A stretch of DNA of 64,000 nucleotides from Ruminiclostridium cellobioparum subsp. termitidis CT1112 (lineage in GTDB: Bacteria; Bacillota; Clostridia; Acetivibrionales; DSM-1351): positions 1-64,000 of the forward strand of contig NZ_AORV01000040.1 of the NCBI RefSeq assembly GCF_000350485.1, read 5' to 3'. The notes under the pieces are model-generated. The model was not told where the DNA came from and searched no databases. It saw only the letters and a list, made by a program, of their open reading frames with translations. Position numbers and translations under genes: made by a program. Of the stretch, positions 1-10,790 are shown one piece after another (the first letter of the stretch is position 1; every line of letters starts with the position of its first letter).

Positions 1-2338
1 GATTTCCTTTTAGCACTTGATCAGAGTCAAGAATCCAGTTCTTATATAAAATCGTTATTTCGGGTATTTGGCATCCGTTTGTTATCAACTTATTACTTAC
101 ATTAAATGAACTTTGAAAAATCATTTCAACACCTTCCGGATGCTTTATTTCTAGTATATTGATTTGATTAGCGTCTGGTCTTTCAAAATTAATTGTTTGA
201 ACAGTGTCTCCACTTAATAACACCTTATGTGTTCCGCTTGCATAAAAATTCTCTGTATAATAATAATCCTTCTGAATAAAATCTCCTTTTATTTCCATAA
301 CCCCAGCAGTTAAATTCGTTTTCCCTCCAGAAGACCTTGCTTGTGTTACAAAGCTTCCTCCCACATATATGTAATCTGCTGTATTATTCATGTATAGGTA
401 ACCGGAACTACCTGTATACGTTACACTTCCGTCACTTTGCTTCGTCTCTGTTTGTATCCTGTAGTCTCCGGCTATTATCAACTGTCCGCCATCTACATTT
501 AATGTTCCTCCTGACTGTATCAACTTTCCTTTTATTTCAAGCTTATGTCCTGCCAGATCCAGAGTTCCCCCTGACAGATATACATCTCCGAAGGCCTTGT
601 CTTCGGTTAAAGTCAGATTACTTTTAATGTATGTGGCAGCTATTGTACTAACTGTCAGCGGATTGCTGAGTGCGGATTCATTTCCTGCTTCATTGTAGGC
701 TTTAATTTTATAAACATATGCCTGCCCATCTGCCAATCCCTTATCAGCGTATGTTACAGCAGATGTTGTTGTTATCAATACATCATCCCTGTATATTTCA
801 TACCTTGTAGCTCCAACCACCGCTTCCCATGACAGATCTATGGATATGGCAGATGGAGTCGCCTTTATATTCATAGGTGTTGAAAGCAAGGTATACTTTT
901 CCACTCCTGTGCTCCATTCACCGCAGCCTCCGGCATTAACGGCTCTTACTTTAATTGAATAAAGTGTATTTGGACTTAGCTCATTAAAGACAAATCTGTT
1001 TCGGGTCGTGTTGGTAATATCTCCGTTTATGGAAATATCATAGCTTTCAGCTCCCTCTACAGCATCAAAGCTAACTGTTAAGGTCTTGTCGGTTGCCGCT
1101 GCCGAAACATTACCAGGAATATTCAGTTGTAAAACCGGCGTACTCACCATTAATGGTTCGCTTAAAACCGACTCATTGCCAGTTTCGTTATATGCCTTGA
1201 TATTGTAAACATAAGTTTTTCCGGCTGTTAATCCCGTGTCGGTATATATATTGACAGCTGTTGTCCCTACCTTTATGTTGTCCCGGTATATTTCATACCC
1301 TACGGCTCCGGCTGCGGTTTCCCATGACAGATCTACAGATATGGCAGATGGAGTTGCCACTATGTTTATTGGTTTTGAAAGAAAAACAGGATCGTTGCTT
1401 GTCGTCACTGTTCTATCAGGTTCTGCTTCATTTGTATCTGTGGGTATATCTGTATCCATTATTACAGGCGGAGTTTCTTCTCTACCCGGAGCTTCCTCCA
1501 TTGCAGCCTGTAATTTGTCCGATGTTACAATTAATTCTGAACTAAACCAGGACATGTTTCCATTACGGCTATATGCCTTTACTTTGTATGTACAGGAACT
1601 GAACTGCTCCAAAATCATATCTTCATATGCATTGGTATCGGAGCCGCCTATTTCCACACCATTGCGGTATATCCTGTAGCTATCGGCCCCTGGTGAAGCT
1701 TCCCATGTTAACTCTATGGAAGTATTTGATTGATTTGCCCTAAGCCTGGCAGGTGCAGCAAGCAGGGTATACTTATTTATTTCCCGGCTCCATTCACCTG
1801 CATAAGCATTACTGATTGCTCTGACCCTGACAAAATATTGAGTGCCGGATTTAAGACCGGGATATGTATGGCTTGCTGCCGCAGCCCTGGTAATACTCCC
1901 ATTCAGGGATATATCATAACCTTCCGCTCCTTCAACCGCATCCCAGCTAACTGTCAGACTCTGTTCTCCCGGGATAACCTCAACGTTCCGGGGAATGGCT
2001 ATTGCTGATGCGGTTGTCTGAACTGCCGGTGCACTTTGCTTCACTGCGTCAATCGCTGAGGCCGGCGGCTCAATTGCCATTTCTTCTGTTCCGGCACCAT
2101 CTGCCGGATTTATAGTATTTTGCCCACTATTGTCCGATTGGCCGGAATTGCCTGTTTGTCCGGTACTACCTGATGCACTGCTCCAGTCACCGTTTCCGGC
2201 CATTCTGTTCTCACGACTGACATTTTCACGTATAACACCTGAATTTGCACCCTGCATTCCCATTGCTGAAAAATTAAATGTTTGCAGAAGTAAAATAAAA
2301 ACCAAGAGTACTGCTAAATACTTTTTACAATCCGGCAT
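1..2338 (-). CDS. Secreted multi-fibronectin type III protein (3' end outside window)
   Basis: The reading frame is open from an ATG at 2338, preceded by AAGGAGATTG, to the window edge, giving about 779 codons. The first ~30 residues form a signal peptide (basic MPDCKK start, then a leucine/valine-rich core). A Ser/Gly/Asn-rich linker follows. About five fibronectin type III modules start near residues 114, 195, 323, 405 and 487; they share WEA...GA..YEIYR and YxxKxxAYNxxGN signatures, and modules 3 and 5 are almost identical (ATPSAISxDLSWE), which suggests internal duplication. From residue ~565 a different domain begins, rich in Gly, Thr and beta-strand patterns (SGGTLDLAGHKLEIKG). It is probably a cell-surface or extracellular protein, but its ligand is unknown. 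It lies downstream of the cellulase genes, behind a strong terminator, so it probably has its own promoter. Confidence 0.85.
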   Translation of the reverse strand, partial: MPDCKKYLAVLLVFILLLQTFNFSAMGMQGANSGVIRENVSRENRMAGNGDWSSASGSTGQTGNSGQSDNSGQNTINPADGAGTEEMAIEPPASAIDAVKQSAPAVQTTASAIAIPRNVEVIPGEQSLTVSWDAVEGAEGYDISLNGSITRAAAASHTYPGLKSGTQYFVRVRAISNAYAGEWSREINKYTLLAAPARLRANQSNTSIELTWEASPGADSYRIYRNGVEIGGSDTNAYEDMILEQFSSCTYKVKAYSRNGNMSWFSSELIVTSDKLQAAMEEAPGREETPPVIMDTDIPTDTNEAEPDRTVTTSNDPVFLSKPINIVATPSAISVDLSWETAAGAVGYEIYRDNIKVGTTAVNIYTDTGLTAGKTYVYNIKAYNETGNESVLSEPLMVSTPVLQLNIPGNVSAAATDKTLTVSFDAVEGAESYDISINGDITNTTRNRFVFNELSPNTLYSIKVRAVNAGGCGEWSTGVEKYTLLSTPMNIKATPSAISIDLSWEAVVGATRYEIYRDDVLITTTSAVTYADKGLADGQAYVYKIKAYNEAGNESALSNPLTVSTIAATYIKSNLTLTEDKAFGDVYLSGGTLDLAGHKLEIKGKLIQSGGTLNVDGGQLIIAGDYRIQTETKQSDGSVTYTGSSGYLYMNNTADYIYVGGSFVTQARSSGGKTNLTAGVMEIKGDFIQKDYYYTENFYASGTHKVLLSGDTVQTINFERPDANQINILEIKHPEGVEMIFQSSFNVSNKLITNGCQIPEITILYKNWILDSDQVLKGN

Positions 2339-2451
2339 TTTTCAATCTCCTTTATTCTACCAAAAATACTCATTTTTAACTTCTCAATACAAATTATTAT
2401 AGGCCTGATTGTAATTTTTGTAAATATTATGCAATAATATAGATACTGAAC

Positions 2452-2493
2452 AAACAACCAGAAACTCCGTTATTCCGGAGTTTCTGGTTGTTT
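2452..2493 (-). terminator. Bidirectional intrinsic terminator after the GH8 gene
   Basis: A perfect 18-bp inverted repeat (arms 2452-2469 and 2476-2493) closes a 6-nt loop. It carries an A-rich start and a T-rich end, so it can work on both strands. It sits 77 bp past the GH8 stop codon and upstream of the fibronectin-III gene, separating the two minus-strand transcripts. Confidence 0.8.
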
Positions 2494-2569
2494 TAATCGC
2501 ATTTTAACTTATTTCACCAGTGCTTTACTTCTACAATCCTGTATCCTGCAACTTTACCGCCAGAATGGT

Positions 2570-4009
2570 CTACTTGTACGGTAAAGTGCCGATCTTGCCT
2601 AATAAATACTGCTGGAGTATGGCAAAATCAATGGCGTCAACCGAACCGTCGGCATTTGTATCGGCTGCCTCCACACTTGGTAAAGTACTTGTCTTTCCCA
2701 GGAGATAACTTTTCAGTAGAGCACTGTCCAGCGCATCAATAGCATTATCCTTGTTTACATCACCGCATAAAAACGATGGCGTCGCGCCCCATATCTTAAA
2801 GCTGCCGCTTAAATGAAGCATTCCAAGCATATAAAGCATTCCGTCATAATAGCGGTACTGCCCCGAGGGAACAGCAGTATTCCACAATTCATCTACAAAG
2901 GGCTTTGCACTCTGTACATCTGAAGACAAAGCTGTAACAGCATTCATGGCTACCAACCCCGGCGAATGGTCGTTGTTAAGCTTCGAACCTGCCAGTGTGT
3001 AATTGCTTCCGTGAGTGCTTATACCCTCTTTTTTGAAAAAGCTCTGAATCTTTGGAGCAAATGTTGTGGAGGCCCAGGCATCCTTTTGCCACCAGGCATA
3101 ATCCACACTGATATTTGAAGCCACCCTCCAGGCGTCATATCTGAAATCGGCATGCCCCGAACTCCAGGAAACATCTTTGGGCGTTCCGTCAAAGTTAGCA
3201 TAGTCGGGATTCAATCCTGTTGTGGCATGTGTCGACTTCTTGAAGAATTCTCTGCTTGTTGCGGCAATCCTGGTCCAGGTAGTTCTGTCATTCGCATCCT
3301 TATCCCATAATGCCCATAATTCATAGAAAGCCGGGAGATGATAGGAAGGATCGGTAAACGTTGCAGAACCGCCGTTAGGGCAGAAAACAACCTGATTCTG
3401 TGTTTTATCGAACATATTCACCCCAACACCGTCATCTGCCTGATGCAGCATTGCATCCAGTATGGTCTGCGCTTCTGCTTCATAGTTAAATATCCCGGTT
3501 CCGTTGCCCCACCTGCGTGCCGCAAAGAGGAGAGCCATTGCAAAATACTCATCCCCGTCCGACGCAGGTGTTGTATCAATTATGCCGCCATTGTAGTTAC
3601 ACTGCCAGGAAAAGAACCCCTTATACTGCCCTGAGCTTTGATACATGTGGTTTCTTGCCCATTTCCACAGCATGTCGAATTCCTTCTTTTTATCCATCTG
3701 GACACATATCATCATACCGTACGACATACCCTCCGAACGCACGTCACTATTGCCGGTATCTCTTATGTAGGCCTCGTCACTTCCGGATTCATAAAATAAC
3801 CTTTGATTGTTGGTATCCCCCTTGAAGAACTTGTCAAACATGGAATCCAGCTTGTCCTTTACCTGAGCCTCTGTCCTGCCTGTCTCAACAAATACATTCC
3901 TGTAACTTCCCGTGCTGTAATAGCCCCCTGTTGCTGCGTTAAGTGAGGTTACGGGTACAGCTGTAAACACGAAAGTCAAAACCAGCAAGCACGCTAAAAC
4001 CCTTTTCAT
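2570..4009 (-). CDS. Cellulosomal GH8 endoglucanase with type I dockerin
   Basis: A 479-residue secreted beta-glucanase predicted to cleave internal beta-1,4 bonds in cellulose or mixed-linkage glucans. Residues 1-25 are a signal peptide (MKRVLACLLVLTF...). The GH8 catalytic (alpha/alpha)6 domain spans about 30-405, with the family motif VRSEGMSYGMM (the Glu is the general acid in this family) and the ASDGDEYFA acidic segment. A dockerin at ~415-479 has two calcium-loop repeats, DVNKDNAIDALDSALLKSYL and DTNADGSVDAIDFAILQQYL. The cohesin-contact pairs read A-L and A-I, as in Ruminiclostridium-type dockerins and unlike the S-T of C. thermocellum. It is the last gene of the minus-strand GH9-GH9-GH8 group and lies 243 bp from the preceding GH9, so it could also have its own promoter. 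It resembles Cel8C/CelA-type enzymes. Confidence 0.95.
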   Translation of the reverse strand: MKRVLACLLVLTFVFTAVPVTSLNAATGGYYSTGSYRNVFVETGRTEAQVKDKLDSMFDKFFKGDTNNQRLFYESGSDEAYIRDTGNSDVRSEGMSYGMMICVQMDKKKEFDMLWKWARNHMYQSSGQYKGFFSWQCNYNGGIIDTTPASDGDEYFAMALLFAARRWGNGTGIFNYEAEAQTILDAMLHQADDGVGVNMFDKTQNQVVFCPNGGSATFTDPSYHLPAFYELWALWDKDANDRTTWTRIAATSREFFKKSTHATTGLNPDYANFDGTPKDVSWSSGHADFRYDAWRVASNISVDYAWWQKDAWASTTFAPKIQSFFKKEGISTHGSNYTLAGSKLNNDHSPGLVAMNAVTALSSDVQSAKPFVDELWNTAVPSGQYRYYDGMLYMLGMLHLSGSFKIWGATPSFLCGDVNKDNAIDALDSALLKSYLLGKTSTLPSVEAADTNADGSVDAIDFAILQQYLLGKIGTLPYK

Positions 4010-4252
4010 GTCAAATACCTCCTTAATAAATTAATGAATTTTGTACCGTCTGTCCAATTGTAAATCCTTACTGCTCCCAAGGCAGTTCCGGAAGCTTCAG
4101 GAATTGTACAATTGAACATTGATACAAAAATTTTTACCAGTTGTCTGTAACAGGTCCGATGTCCAATCCAGATATTTTTATATAAACCGTATTTTCGGCG
4201 TTCAGGTGAAACAGTCCACTTGATATCGCTTAGTGAACCAACAGCAGTCCGT

Positions 4253-7138
4253 TTACCTGCTTACCGGAAAAGAAATTATTGTGCCGAGAAGATACATTCT
4301 AAGCAATGCAAAATCCAGTGCATTGACAGCCTTATCTCCATTTACGTCTGCTCTGCTGTATGCCTCCTGATCCAGTTCAATACTCCCCAGCAAATATCTC
4401 CTCATAATTGCAAAGTCTATGGCATCAACACTACCGCTGCCGTCTATGTCACCGGGGATGATACCGGTTACTATTGGCTCAATTCCATACTTGAGACTTC
4501 CCTTTACATATGCCGTGATTTTATCGTTTTCACCGGGGTCCCCTGTGATTGAGGAATTGTATGAATAGTCATTTGTCTGGTCATAAGCCGACTTGCTTTC
4601 GATTCTGAAGGGTATCGTTCCGGTACTCCCGCCGGGTGCAAGCTTTCCGGCAGCATTTGTGAAGCCTATTTCACAATACGTGTCTGCACCCGATACCGGG
4701 TTGTTTATGCTGAAGAAATTCCCCGTTACCTTTTCAGCTCCGAAAGCAGCATAATCACAGGCAAACGAACTATCCCGGTTGCCATCACTCGTGAACCAGT
4801 AGCGGACCTTTATGTCGGATAAATTTATGGGAGCAGTTCCCGTATTCATAATACTTATGGCCGACCTTATGGTATTTTTTGCAGAATCCGGGGTTCCGCA
4901 CCTGTATAATACCTTGATTGAAGCAGGAGCCGTCCCGGGGTCGTCCGGATCGTCAGGACCGGGTTCCAATTTGGGAGCTTCCTCCCCGTATACCAGTACT
5001 CCGTTCAAATATACCGGCACATTTCCGGTAACAGCATAGGTTCCGGTAACATTCATTCTGCTGTAGTCGTTTGAGGAATCCCAGTGAGTCAGATAATTGG
5101 AATCCTGCTTTGCTCTGAAGGAAATTTGCAGTTCCCTGTCTCCGTAAATTTTACTTCCGCTCCAATCAAATTCATAGTAATATGTCCCGGCGTCATCCCA
5201 TTTAAACGGCCCCCTGTATTTTATGGGGTCCTGCTGCAGGGAAATCTGTTCGTCATACTCAACGGCAAATATCACATCATTAATATCCTGGCCGTTTTTT
5301 ATCAGTTCACTTATATTAAAGAAATATTTCACCGTCATTCCGGTCTCATAATGCGGAGGCTGGCTGGATTCATTGTGCACCCGCAAAACGATCTGCGTAC
5401 TGTCCTTGGTTTCTCTTTCCACCCGGGCCTCGCAGTAGTAATCGTCCGTTCTTGCTTCCCGGGGCGGGAAATCGGCTATTGGCTCCTGCCCCTGGCCGTA
5501 GTACTTGTACAAGCCGGCACAGGCGCCTACAAAGGCGGCATTATAGTCAACGGCAACTTCATTGTAGGCATACTCAGTGGTTGAATCTATGTGATAATCG
5601 CTTTTATCCGGTCCGCCTGCCAGTGCTCCCCATAATATATGCCTGTGTTCTGCAGGATCATTCATGCTGTTTGTTTTTGAGCCGTGGGCAGCCCTGTGGT
5701 GCGGATGATGGGCATAAGGCAGGCCCTTTTCATAACCGTAGCCGACTATATACGAATATCCCATGGGATTCCTCCCCATAAGGTACTCCATCTGGCTTCT
5801 GGCCCACTGGCCGAAATCAGTCCTCTCAAGATGGTTTTTCATATACACGAGTGCACACAGCTGAGCCGCCGTATTGTAACGGGCAGATCCCCAGCCGTTG
5901 ATCATGGTATAGCCTGCCGGAGACGGTATGGCATAATTCCTGTCATTTGGGTCTTTATGCTTTGCTGCACCTCCCGACAAATACTCGACGTTCCAGCTTG
6001 CAATAAAGTCGAACAGCTCATTCTCCGGCAACAGCTGGTTCAGCTTCAGGAATACTCCTGCCCAGACCGCATCCCAGCAATGTGTCCAGGAATTATACCA
6101 GGTATTGGTGTTAAAGGTTTCGGGTATTATCCTTTTCATATATCCTGTATAATTTCCGGCCGAGTCAACTGAATCTATATCCTTTACATAGCCGGCATTT
6201 CCGGTGCATTCATACAGCCACACCGCAGCCCAGGCCAGCTCATCCTCATCGTAGTCGGAAGTATAATAGCCATCGCCATTTGCCTTCCCCCTGTATTTCT
6301 TTGCAAAGTCATACAGTGCCTTTGCAACCTCCAGACATTTCTGTGCATATTGAGGGTCTGAATCCCTGAAATTCAAATACGAAGTGCAAAGTGCAGCAGC
6401 AGTACTGGCACAGACATCGCTCCCCGGAGTTTCGGCGGTGGCAAAATCCGCCGGCCGTGTCCTGGCATACTCTTCGGGATACAGCTCCGGCGGTCCCCAG
6501 TAACTGTGGTCGACATCCCCTTCGCCCACCATATAGCAAAATGCTATCAGATTTCCATCCTTATCAAGAAAGGAGCAGCGTAAAAATGTATCGGTGAAGT
6601 ACCTTAAAATCTCAATCATATGCTCCTCTTCCCCTATTGCCTTAAAGGAGTCCTTGAATTCATAAAAGCCCCACCCCAGTGTTCCTGCCGTATAGCTCTG
6701 AGGGAGCCCGAACCTGACGTGGTCGCCGGCATCGTGAAAGCCGCCGTGTACGTCCACCGTTCCGTCTCCGTCAGGATCAAGGATGCTCTTATACTTTTCA
6801 ACAAAAGCAGAAGAGAGATTTGTATATTTAAAAGGAATTTTTGCATCTCCCTCATGGCAGGAGCCCCTCCATTCAAGCCTGCCGCCTTTATCATAACCGG
6901 CATCGGCACCGCATTTTTCGGCATCATAAAAATAAAGTGATTTTTGCAGCGCTTCGGCAAAATTGAAGTAATTGTAACTCTCCCAGTTCTCAGCAGCCGC
7001 AGCAGCCGGATCAACCGGGGATTCAGGCAGGGCTTCTGCCGCTGCCGCACTGAATGTGAAAAACTGTACCGTAATAAGGCATAAAACCAAAAAGATTGAC
7101 AGAGTCCTTCTATAGCTGTCCTTATGTGTCCTGTACAT
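4253..7138 (-). CDS. Cellulosomal GH9 cellulase, GH9-CBM3c-CBM3-dockerin
   Basis: A 961-residue secreted cellulase, probably a processive endoglucanase, since GH9 joined to CBM3c usually behaves that way. The signal peptide ends near residue 35 (FSAAAAEA). The GH9 domain (~55-560) shows GGFHDAGDHVRFG, with the Asp pair of the catalytic base, plus PHHRAAHGS and YAYNEVAVDYNAAFVGA, with the acid Glu. CBM3c follows (~575-725, ending NVPVYLNGVLVYG), then a Pro/Asp/Gly linker. A second CBM3 (~745-895) follows, starting IKVLYRCG; its many aromatic residues suggest real cellulose binding. The dockerin at ~900-961 has DIDGSGSVDAIDFAIMRRYL and DVNGDKAVNALDFALLRMYL. The SD AAGGAGGG lies just before the ATG. 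It is 25 bp after the previous GH9, so the two are co-transcribed. Confidence 0.95.
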   Translation of the reverse strand: MYRTHKDSYRRTLSIFLVLCLITVQFFTFSAAAAEALPESPVDPAAAAAENWESYNYFNFAEALQKSLYFYDAEKCGADAGYDKGGRLEWRGSCHEGDAKIPFKYTNLSSAFVEKYKSILDPDGDGTVDVHGGFHDAGDHVRFGLPQSYTAGTLGWGFYEFKDSFKAIGEEEHMIEILRYFTDTFLRCSFLDKDGNLIAFCYMVGEGDVDHSYWGPPELYPEEYARTRPADFATAETPGSDVCASTAAALCTSYLNFRDSDPQYAQKCLEVAKALYDFAKKYRGKANGDGYYTSDYDEDELAWAAVWLYECTGNAGYVKDIDSVDSAGNYTGYMKRIIPETFNTNTWYNSWTHCWDAVWAGVFLKLNQLLPENELFDFIASWNVEYLSGGAAKHKDPNDRNYAIPSPAGYTMINGWGSARYNTAAQLCALVYMKNHLERTDFGQWARSQMEYLMGRNPMGYSYIVGYGYEKGLPYAHHPHHRAAHGSKTNSMNDPAEHRHILWGALAGGPDKSDYHIDSTTEYAYNEVAVDYNAAFVGACAGLYKYYGQGQEPIADFPPREARTDDYYCEARVERETKDSTQIVLRVHNESSQPPHYETGMTVKYFFNISELIKNGQDINDVIFAVEYDEQISLQQDPIKYRGPFKWDDAGTYYYEFDWSGSKIYGDRELQISFRAKQDSNYLTHWDSSNDYSRMNVTGTYAVTGNVPVYLNGVLVYGEEAPKLEPGPDDPDDPGTAPASIKVLYRCGTPDSAKNTIRSAISIMNTGTAPINLSDIKVRYWFTSDGNRDSSFACDYAAFGAEKVTGNFFSINNPVSGADTYCEIGFTNAAGKLAPGGSTGTIPFRIESKSAYDQTNDYSYNSSITGDPGENDKITAYVKGSLKYGIEPIVTGIIPGDIDGSGSVDAIDFAIMRRYLLGSIELDQEAYSRADVNGDKAVNALDFALLRMYLLGTIISFPVSR

Positions 7139-7163
7139 CTTTTTCCCTCCTTAAGGCAAGATT

Positions 7164-9242
7164 TTAAATAGGCAGTTTATCGATTTTACCAAGCAGATAA
7201 AGTCTCAGATTTGCAAAGTCTATTGCATTTATCTCTCCATCTTTATTGACATCGGCATTTCTCAGGTTTATTCCGGTAGGATCGGTATTCAGCAGGTATT
7301 TCTTTAACAGGGCAAAGTCAATTGCGTCCACCTGCTTGTCGTCATTCAAATCTCCGTACAAAATTTCCTCTCCACCCGAGGGATCCTTGCCGTATAGTTT
7401 TACACCGCTTTTGTATACCGGGATATTTTCGGTCTTTTTATAGGCATCTGTCAGCCCTGCCGTGGAAAAATCATTTGAAGAATTCCAGAGAGTACTTTCA
7501 TAATTGTTAACGGCAAATTGCACATAAGTTCTTGCATACAGCTGCTGATTAGGAAAAGTCACTTCCACATAATATATGTTTTTGTCCTTGTCCCAGGGCT
7601 GGATTGCAGATATTTGGGCACCTGCAGGAGAATAATACACTTTGGTAGTGAATTTTGAAGGATTTATGCCTGCCGAAGCATATTCCGACAGGTCCATAAA
7701 ATATTTGAAGGATAACCCGGTCTCATACCGCGGAGGTGCCGTAACAATATTGTACATGTTCAGGTCCACCGTAATCCCCTGATTATTTGCCTTATATATT
7801 TTAGCTTCGGTATAGTACTCGGTCGGTTGGCCCTCAATTCCGGGAGTGGCTTCGGGCAGCTGGTTTTCTCCGAAATACCTGGACATTCCTGCCAGTGCGC
7901 CCACAAATCCCGCATTATAATCCAATCCGGTTTCCGAATAAACATACTCATTGACATTGTCATGATATTGATCGTTTATGTCCGCTCCCCCCACAAGAGC
8001 ACCGTATAAAATATGCCTTTCGGGAGTTTCCTTCTTTTCATCGGCAGGAGGCCCTTCAAGCATCCCGCTTGCAGCCCTGTGGTGCGGGTATTTGGGATAA
8101 TTATCACCGAAGCCTACCTCATAGGACATATGGTTGGGATTATCCCCGAGAATATAGTCGATTTGTCCCTTTGCAAAGTCAAGACACTTCTTGTCGCCGG
8201 TATATTTGTAGTAAACCAGCTGAACCATACTCTCGGCTGCCGGATATTTGCATACTCCCCAGCTGTCCAGATATTTTAAGCCTCCCGGAGTGGTTTTAAT
8301 ACCATTTTGCCAGTAGTTCAGATGTTCTTCTGCAATTGTTTTATATTTTGGATTGCTTGAAAGTGTCGCAAGCTTTACAAAAACTCCGGTCAGGACATAA
8401 TCCCAGCACTGGGTCCAGTGGTCGTTGAACATGTTGTCCCCGCCTATGTTCTTCTCCACCATCAGCTTGTCCACATTATCCATATATGTCTTATCGTTTG
8501 TGGCCACATAGAGCCAGATTGAACCCCACATAAGTTCATCCAGGTAATCCCTTGGAAGATAATAGCTCTGCCCTTTGCTGTTGCCCCTATAGGTCATGCC
8601 GAAGTTATAGAGATCTTTTGCATAAGTCAGGCATTTATCCGCATATACACTGTCCCGGTCCTTGTAGTTCAGATACATGAGAGCAAGGGCGGCAGCAGCA
8701 TCACCTGCCACATCCGAGCCCGGATTTGACGGTGTTGCAGCGTAATAGGCAGGCCTGTTGTTTGTCTGAAGCTCAGGAGGTCCCCAGTACTGATGATCCA
8801 CATCGCCGTCACCCACCTGGTAGTAAAATGTGGTCTTATTTGGGAAACATTTCATAAAATAATCGCAAAAATGCTTTAAAATATTCAGCATATACTCATC
8901 CTGCCCCTTGGCAATGAAGGTATCTTTGAATTCGTAATAGGCCCAGCCGAGAGTGGATGCCGATGCACACTGAGGCAATCCGAACTTGACATGGTCTCCG
9001 CAGTCGTGAAATCCTCCTGTCAGGTCGATTCCTACATCCTTTCCGTCTTCGATATGGCAGGGCCCACGCCACTTTATCCTGTTGTTTCCCGCATCAGGGC
9101 CGCACCAGTTAGCTTCATAAAACAGAATTGATTTGGCAAAGGCATCAACATAGTTGAAGTTTGTTCCGGCTGCCGCAGCAGATTGCAGAACTATGCTCAC
9201 CATGAAAACAGCAAGCAAAACAAGTACACTTATCCTTTTCAT
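7164..9242 (-). CDS. Cellulosomal GH9 cellulase, GH9-CBM3c-dockerin
   Basis: A 692-residue secreted cellulase and the first gene of the cellulosomal group. The signal peptide covers about residues 1-25 (ending QSAAAAGTN). The GH9 domain (~27-460) contains [15 protein letters not shown] with the catalytic Asp pair, PHHRAASG, and [15 protein letters not shown] with the acid Glu. A CBM3c module (~475-615, ending [13 protein letters not shown]) packs on GH9 enzymes and makes them processive in known relatives such as Cel9G. The dockerin (~628-692) has repeats [20 protein letters not shown] and [20 protein letters not shown], with the same A-I recognition pair as the other dockerins here, so all should dock on the same scaffoldin. 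No scaffoldin gene lies in the window. SD is GGAGGGGGTAA. Confidence 0.95.
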   Translation of the reverse strand: MKRISVLVLLAVFMVSIVLQSAAAAGTNFNYVDAFAKSILFYEANWCGPDAGNNRIKWRGPCHIEDGKDVGIDLTGGFHDCGDHVKFGLPQCASASTLGWAYYEFKDTFIAKGQDEYMLNILKHFCDYFMKCFPNKTTFYYQVGDGDVDHQYWGPPELQTNNRPAYYAATPSNPGSDVAGDAAAALALMYLNYKDRDSVYADKCLTYAKDLYNFGMTYRGNSKGQSYYLPRDYLDELMWGSIWLYVATNDKTYMDNVDKLMVEKNIGGDNMFNDHWTQCWDYVLTGVFVKLATLSSNPKYKTIAEEHLNYWQNGIKTTPGGLKYLDSWGVCKYPAAESMVQLVYYKYTGDKKCLDFAKGQIDYILGDNPNHMSYEVGFGDNYPKYPHHRAASGMLEGPPADEKKETPERHILYGALVGGADINDQYHDNVNEYVYSETGLDYNAGFVGALAGMSRYFGENQLPEATPGIEGQPTEYYTEAKIYKANNQGITVDLNMYNIVTAPPRYETGLSFKYFMDLSEYASAGINPSKFTTKVYYSPAGAQISAIQPWDKDKNIYYVEVTFPNQQLYARTYVQFAVNNYESTLWNSSNDFSTAGLTDAYKKTENIPVYKSGVKLYGKDPSGGEEILYGDLNDDKQVDAIDFALLKKYLLNTDPTGINLRNADVNKDGEINAIDFANLRLYLLGKIDKLPI

Positions 9243-9647
9243 TATTTACCCCCTCCTATAAATAAGTTTAGTCTCCCGAAAACTTCAAATGCTTTCGAGG
9301 TGTGGTAATATTCAAAGATTTTATCTAATAACAGCCGCTTTTGATATTTGTTGAATTAATTTGTTGCAAAACCACAATATTATTATACCAAATATATACA
9401 AAAATGTAATATTTTTTATCAATAAACTTGACTAATCATGTCCGGGTAAAAATGAGCCTATATTAAAGAAAATTGCTGCATTTTATATATAGATCATTGC
9501 CATTGCCATTATTTGGTAAATATAGGGATTAACAAAGCCAACTTCAAGGAATATACTTCTAAATATAAATATTTGTAATTTGGATATATTTGATTTTCAA
9601 AGTATATCTAATGCTTAATAAAAAAACAGCAGAGGAGTGACGTAAAT
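9243..9647. promoter_or_regulatory. Divergent promoter region of GH9 cluster and lux-like cassette
   Basis: A 405-bp AT-rich spacer between the minus-strand cellulase cluster and the plus-strand LuxE-like gene. On the minus strand a TATAAT box lies at 9382-9387, giving an untranslated leader of about 130 nt for the GH9 gene, but no convincing -35 box is at the right distance. On the plus strand the SD AGAGGAGTG precedes the LuxE-like ATG. I see no strong hairpin or operator palindrome. Confidence 0.4.
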
Positions 9648-10790
9648 ATGGATGCATCCCAATTTTTCCCGGATTTTAAAAGAAATTTGGTGGGTCAGTA
9701 TGAGGAATGTGCAGGATACCGGTTATTGTGTAAAAACCAATCCTTTGACCCGTATAATGATTTGAACTGTGAGGATGACATGAAAAAAGTTCCTTTTGTA
9801 ACCACAACCCTTTTCAAAAAATCAAACATGCTCTTTAAGGAACTTCTCAGATTAAAACCGGATGAGATGGTTAAGTGGACAGTCTCCAGCAGTACAACCG
9901 GCGATCCCAGCATTGTCGGCAGAGTCGAATCCGACATTTCACAAATAAAAAAATTTGCCGAGTTTCAAAATGATATTTTTCATCCGGACGGAGGTTATGA
10001 CTGTGTGTTTTACCCCCACCCCCTTGAGATGAATGAGTATGCCAGTCAGCTGATCTCCGGAAAACCCACAGAATCATATATCGGAAATGTGATGGGTATT
10101 TTTAAATTCAGCCGGAATACCGACTTTTTATTAAAATTAGTTGATAATGACTTTGTTCTGGACATTGATACCTTTATAGCTTTCCTTAGTCGTCATAACA
10201 ATAAACATGATGATTTAGCCATAAGAGGTTCAACTCTTTTACTCTACAACACCGTAGAAAAGCTGAAAAACGAAATTCCTCCCGTCAAGCTGGGAAGGAA
10301 TGCAATTGTACATACCGGGGGAGGAGGCTGGGACGGCAAAAAGGGAAATATCACCTCCGAAACGGAAATTGAGCGTTTCAGATTTGTAGAAGAAATCTCC
10401 AGCTTTCTGGGCATCCCTGAAGAAAATTTTCTTGATACATACTCCTTTACCGAAAATAGTGCTCCAATTACCGGACATTATTCAAAAGAGTTCAGGGACT
10501 ACTATTTCCATGTGCCGGAATGGGCAAGGGTAATTATAAGGGATATAAGGACCCTTGAACCTCTTGAGCAAAGGGGGGCAAAGGGCTTTATTCAGGTTTT
10601 GAATGCTTACGGCACAAACGCTTACGCCGGAGCATCGGTACTGGTGGATGATATTGCCGAGATTATTTCAACAGAGCGCTGTCCGGATTGCGGACAAAAG
10701 TGTATGACCCTTAGTATCACCGGAAGGGTAAAAGGCTCTGAGGCAAAAGGCTGCGGCGCTACATTGAGTGTAAGGAGTGAAGTGGCATGA
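9648..10790 (+). CDS. LuxE-like acyl-protein synthetase
   Basis: A 380-residue protein of the LuxE branch of the ANL/PaaK-type adenylating enzymes. In bioluminescent bacteria LuxE activates a fatty acid as acyl-AMP, holds it on a cysteine near its C-terminus and hands it to LuxC. Visible signs are the Ser/Thr/Gly-rich nucleotide loop VSSSTTGDPS (~80), the HTGGGGWDG segment (~220), and a C-terminal zinc-ribbon-like CPDCG followed by KGCGATLS, whose Cys369 is the likely acyl carrier residue. The SD is AGAGGAGTG before ATG 9648. Its stop overlaps the LuxC-like start (ATGA), so the two are translationally coupled. No luxA/luxB genes are nearby, so light emission is not the role; aldehyde or alcohol production is more likely. 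Confidence 0.85.
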   Translation: MDASQFFPDFKRNLVGQYEECAGYRLLCKNQSFDPYNDLNCEDDMKKVPFVTTTLFKKSNMLFKELLRLKPDEMVKWTVSSSTTGDPSIVGRVESDISQIKKFAEFQNDIFHPDGGYDCVFYPHPLEMNEYASQLISGKPTESYIGNVMGIFKFSRNTDFLLKLVDNDFVLDIDTFIAFLSRHNNKHDDLAIRGSTLLLYNTVEKLKNEIPPVKLGRNAIVHTGGGGWDGKKGNITSETEIERFRFVEEISSFLGIPEENFLDTYSFTENSAPITGHYSKEFRDYYFHVPEWARVIIRDIRTLEPLEQRGAKGFIQVLNAYGTNAYAGASVLVDDIAEIISTERCPDCGQKCMTLSITGRVKGSEAKGCGATLSVRSEVA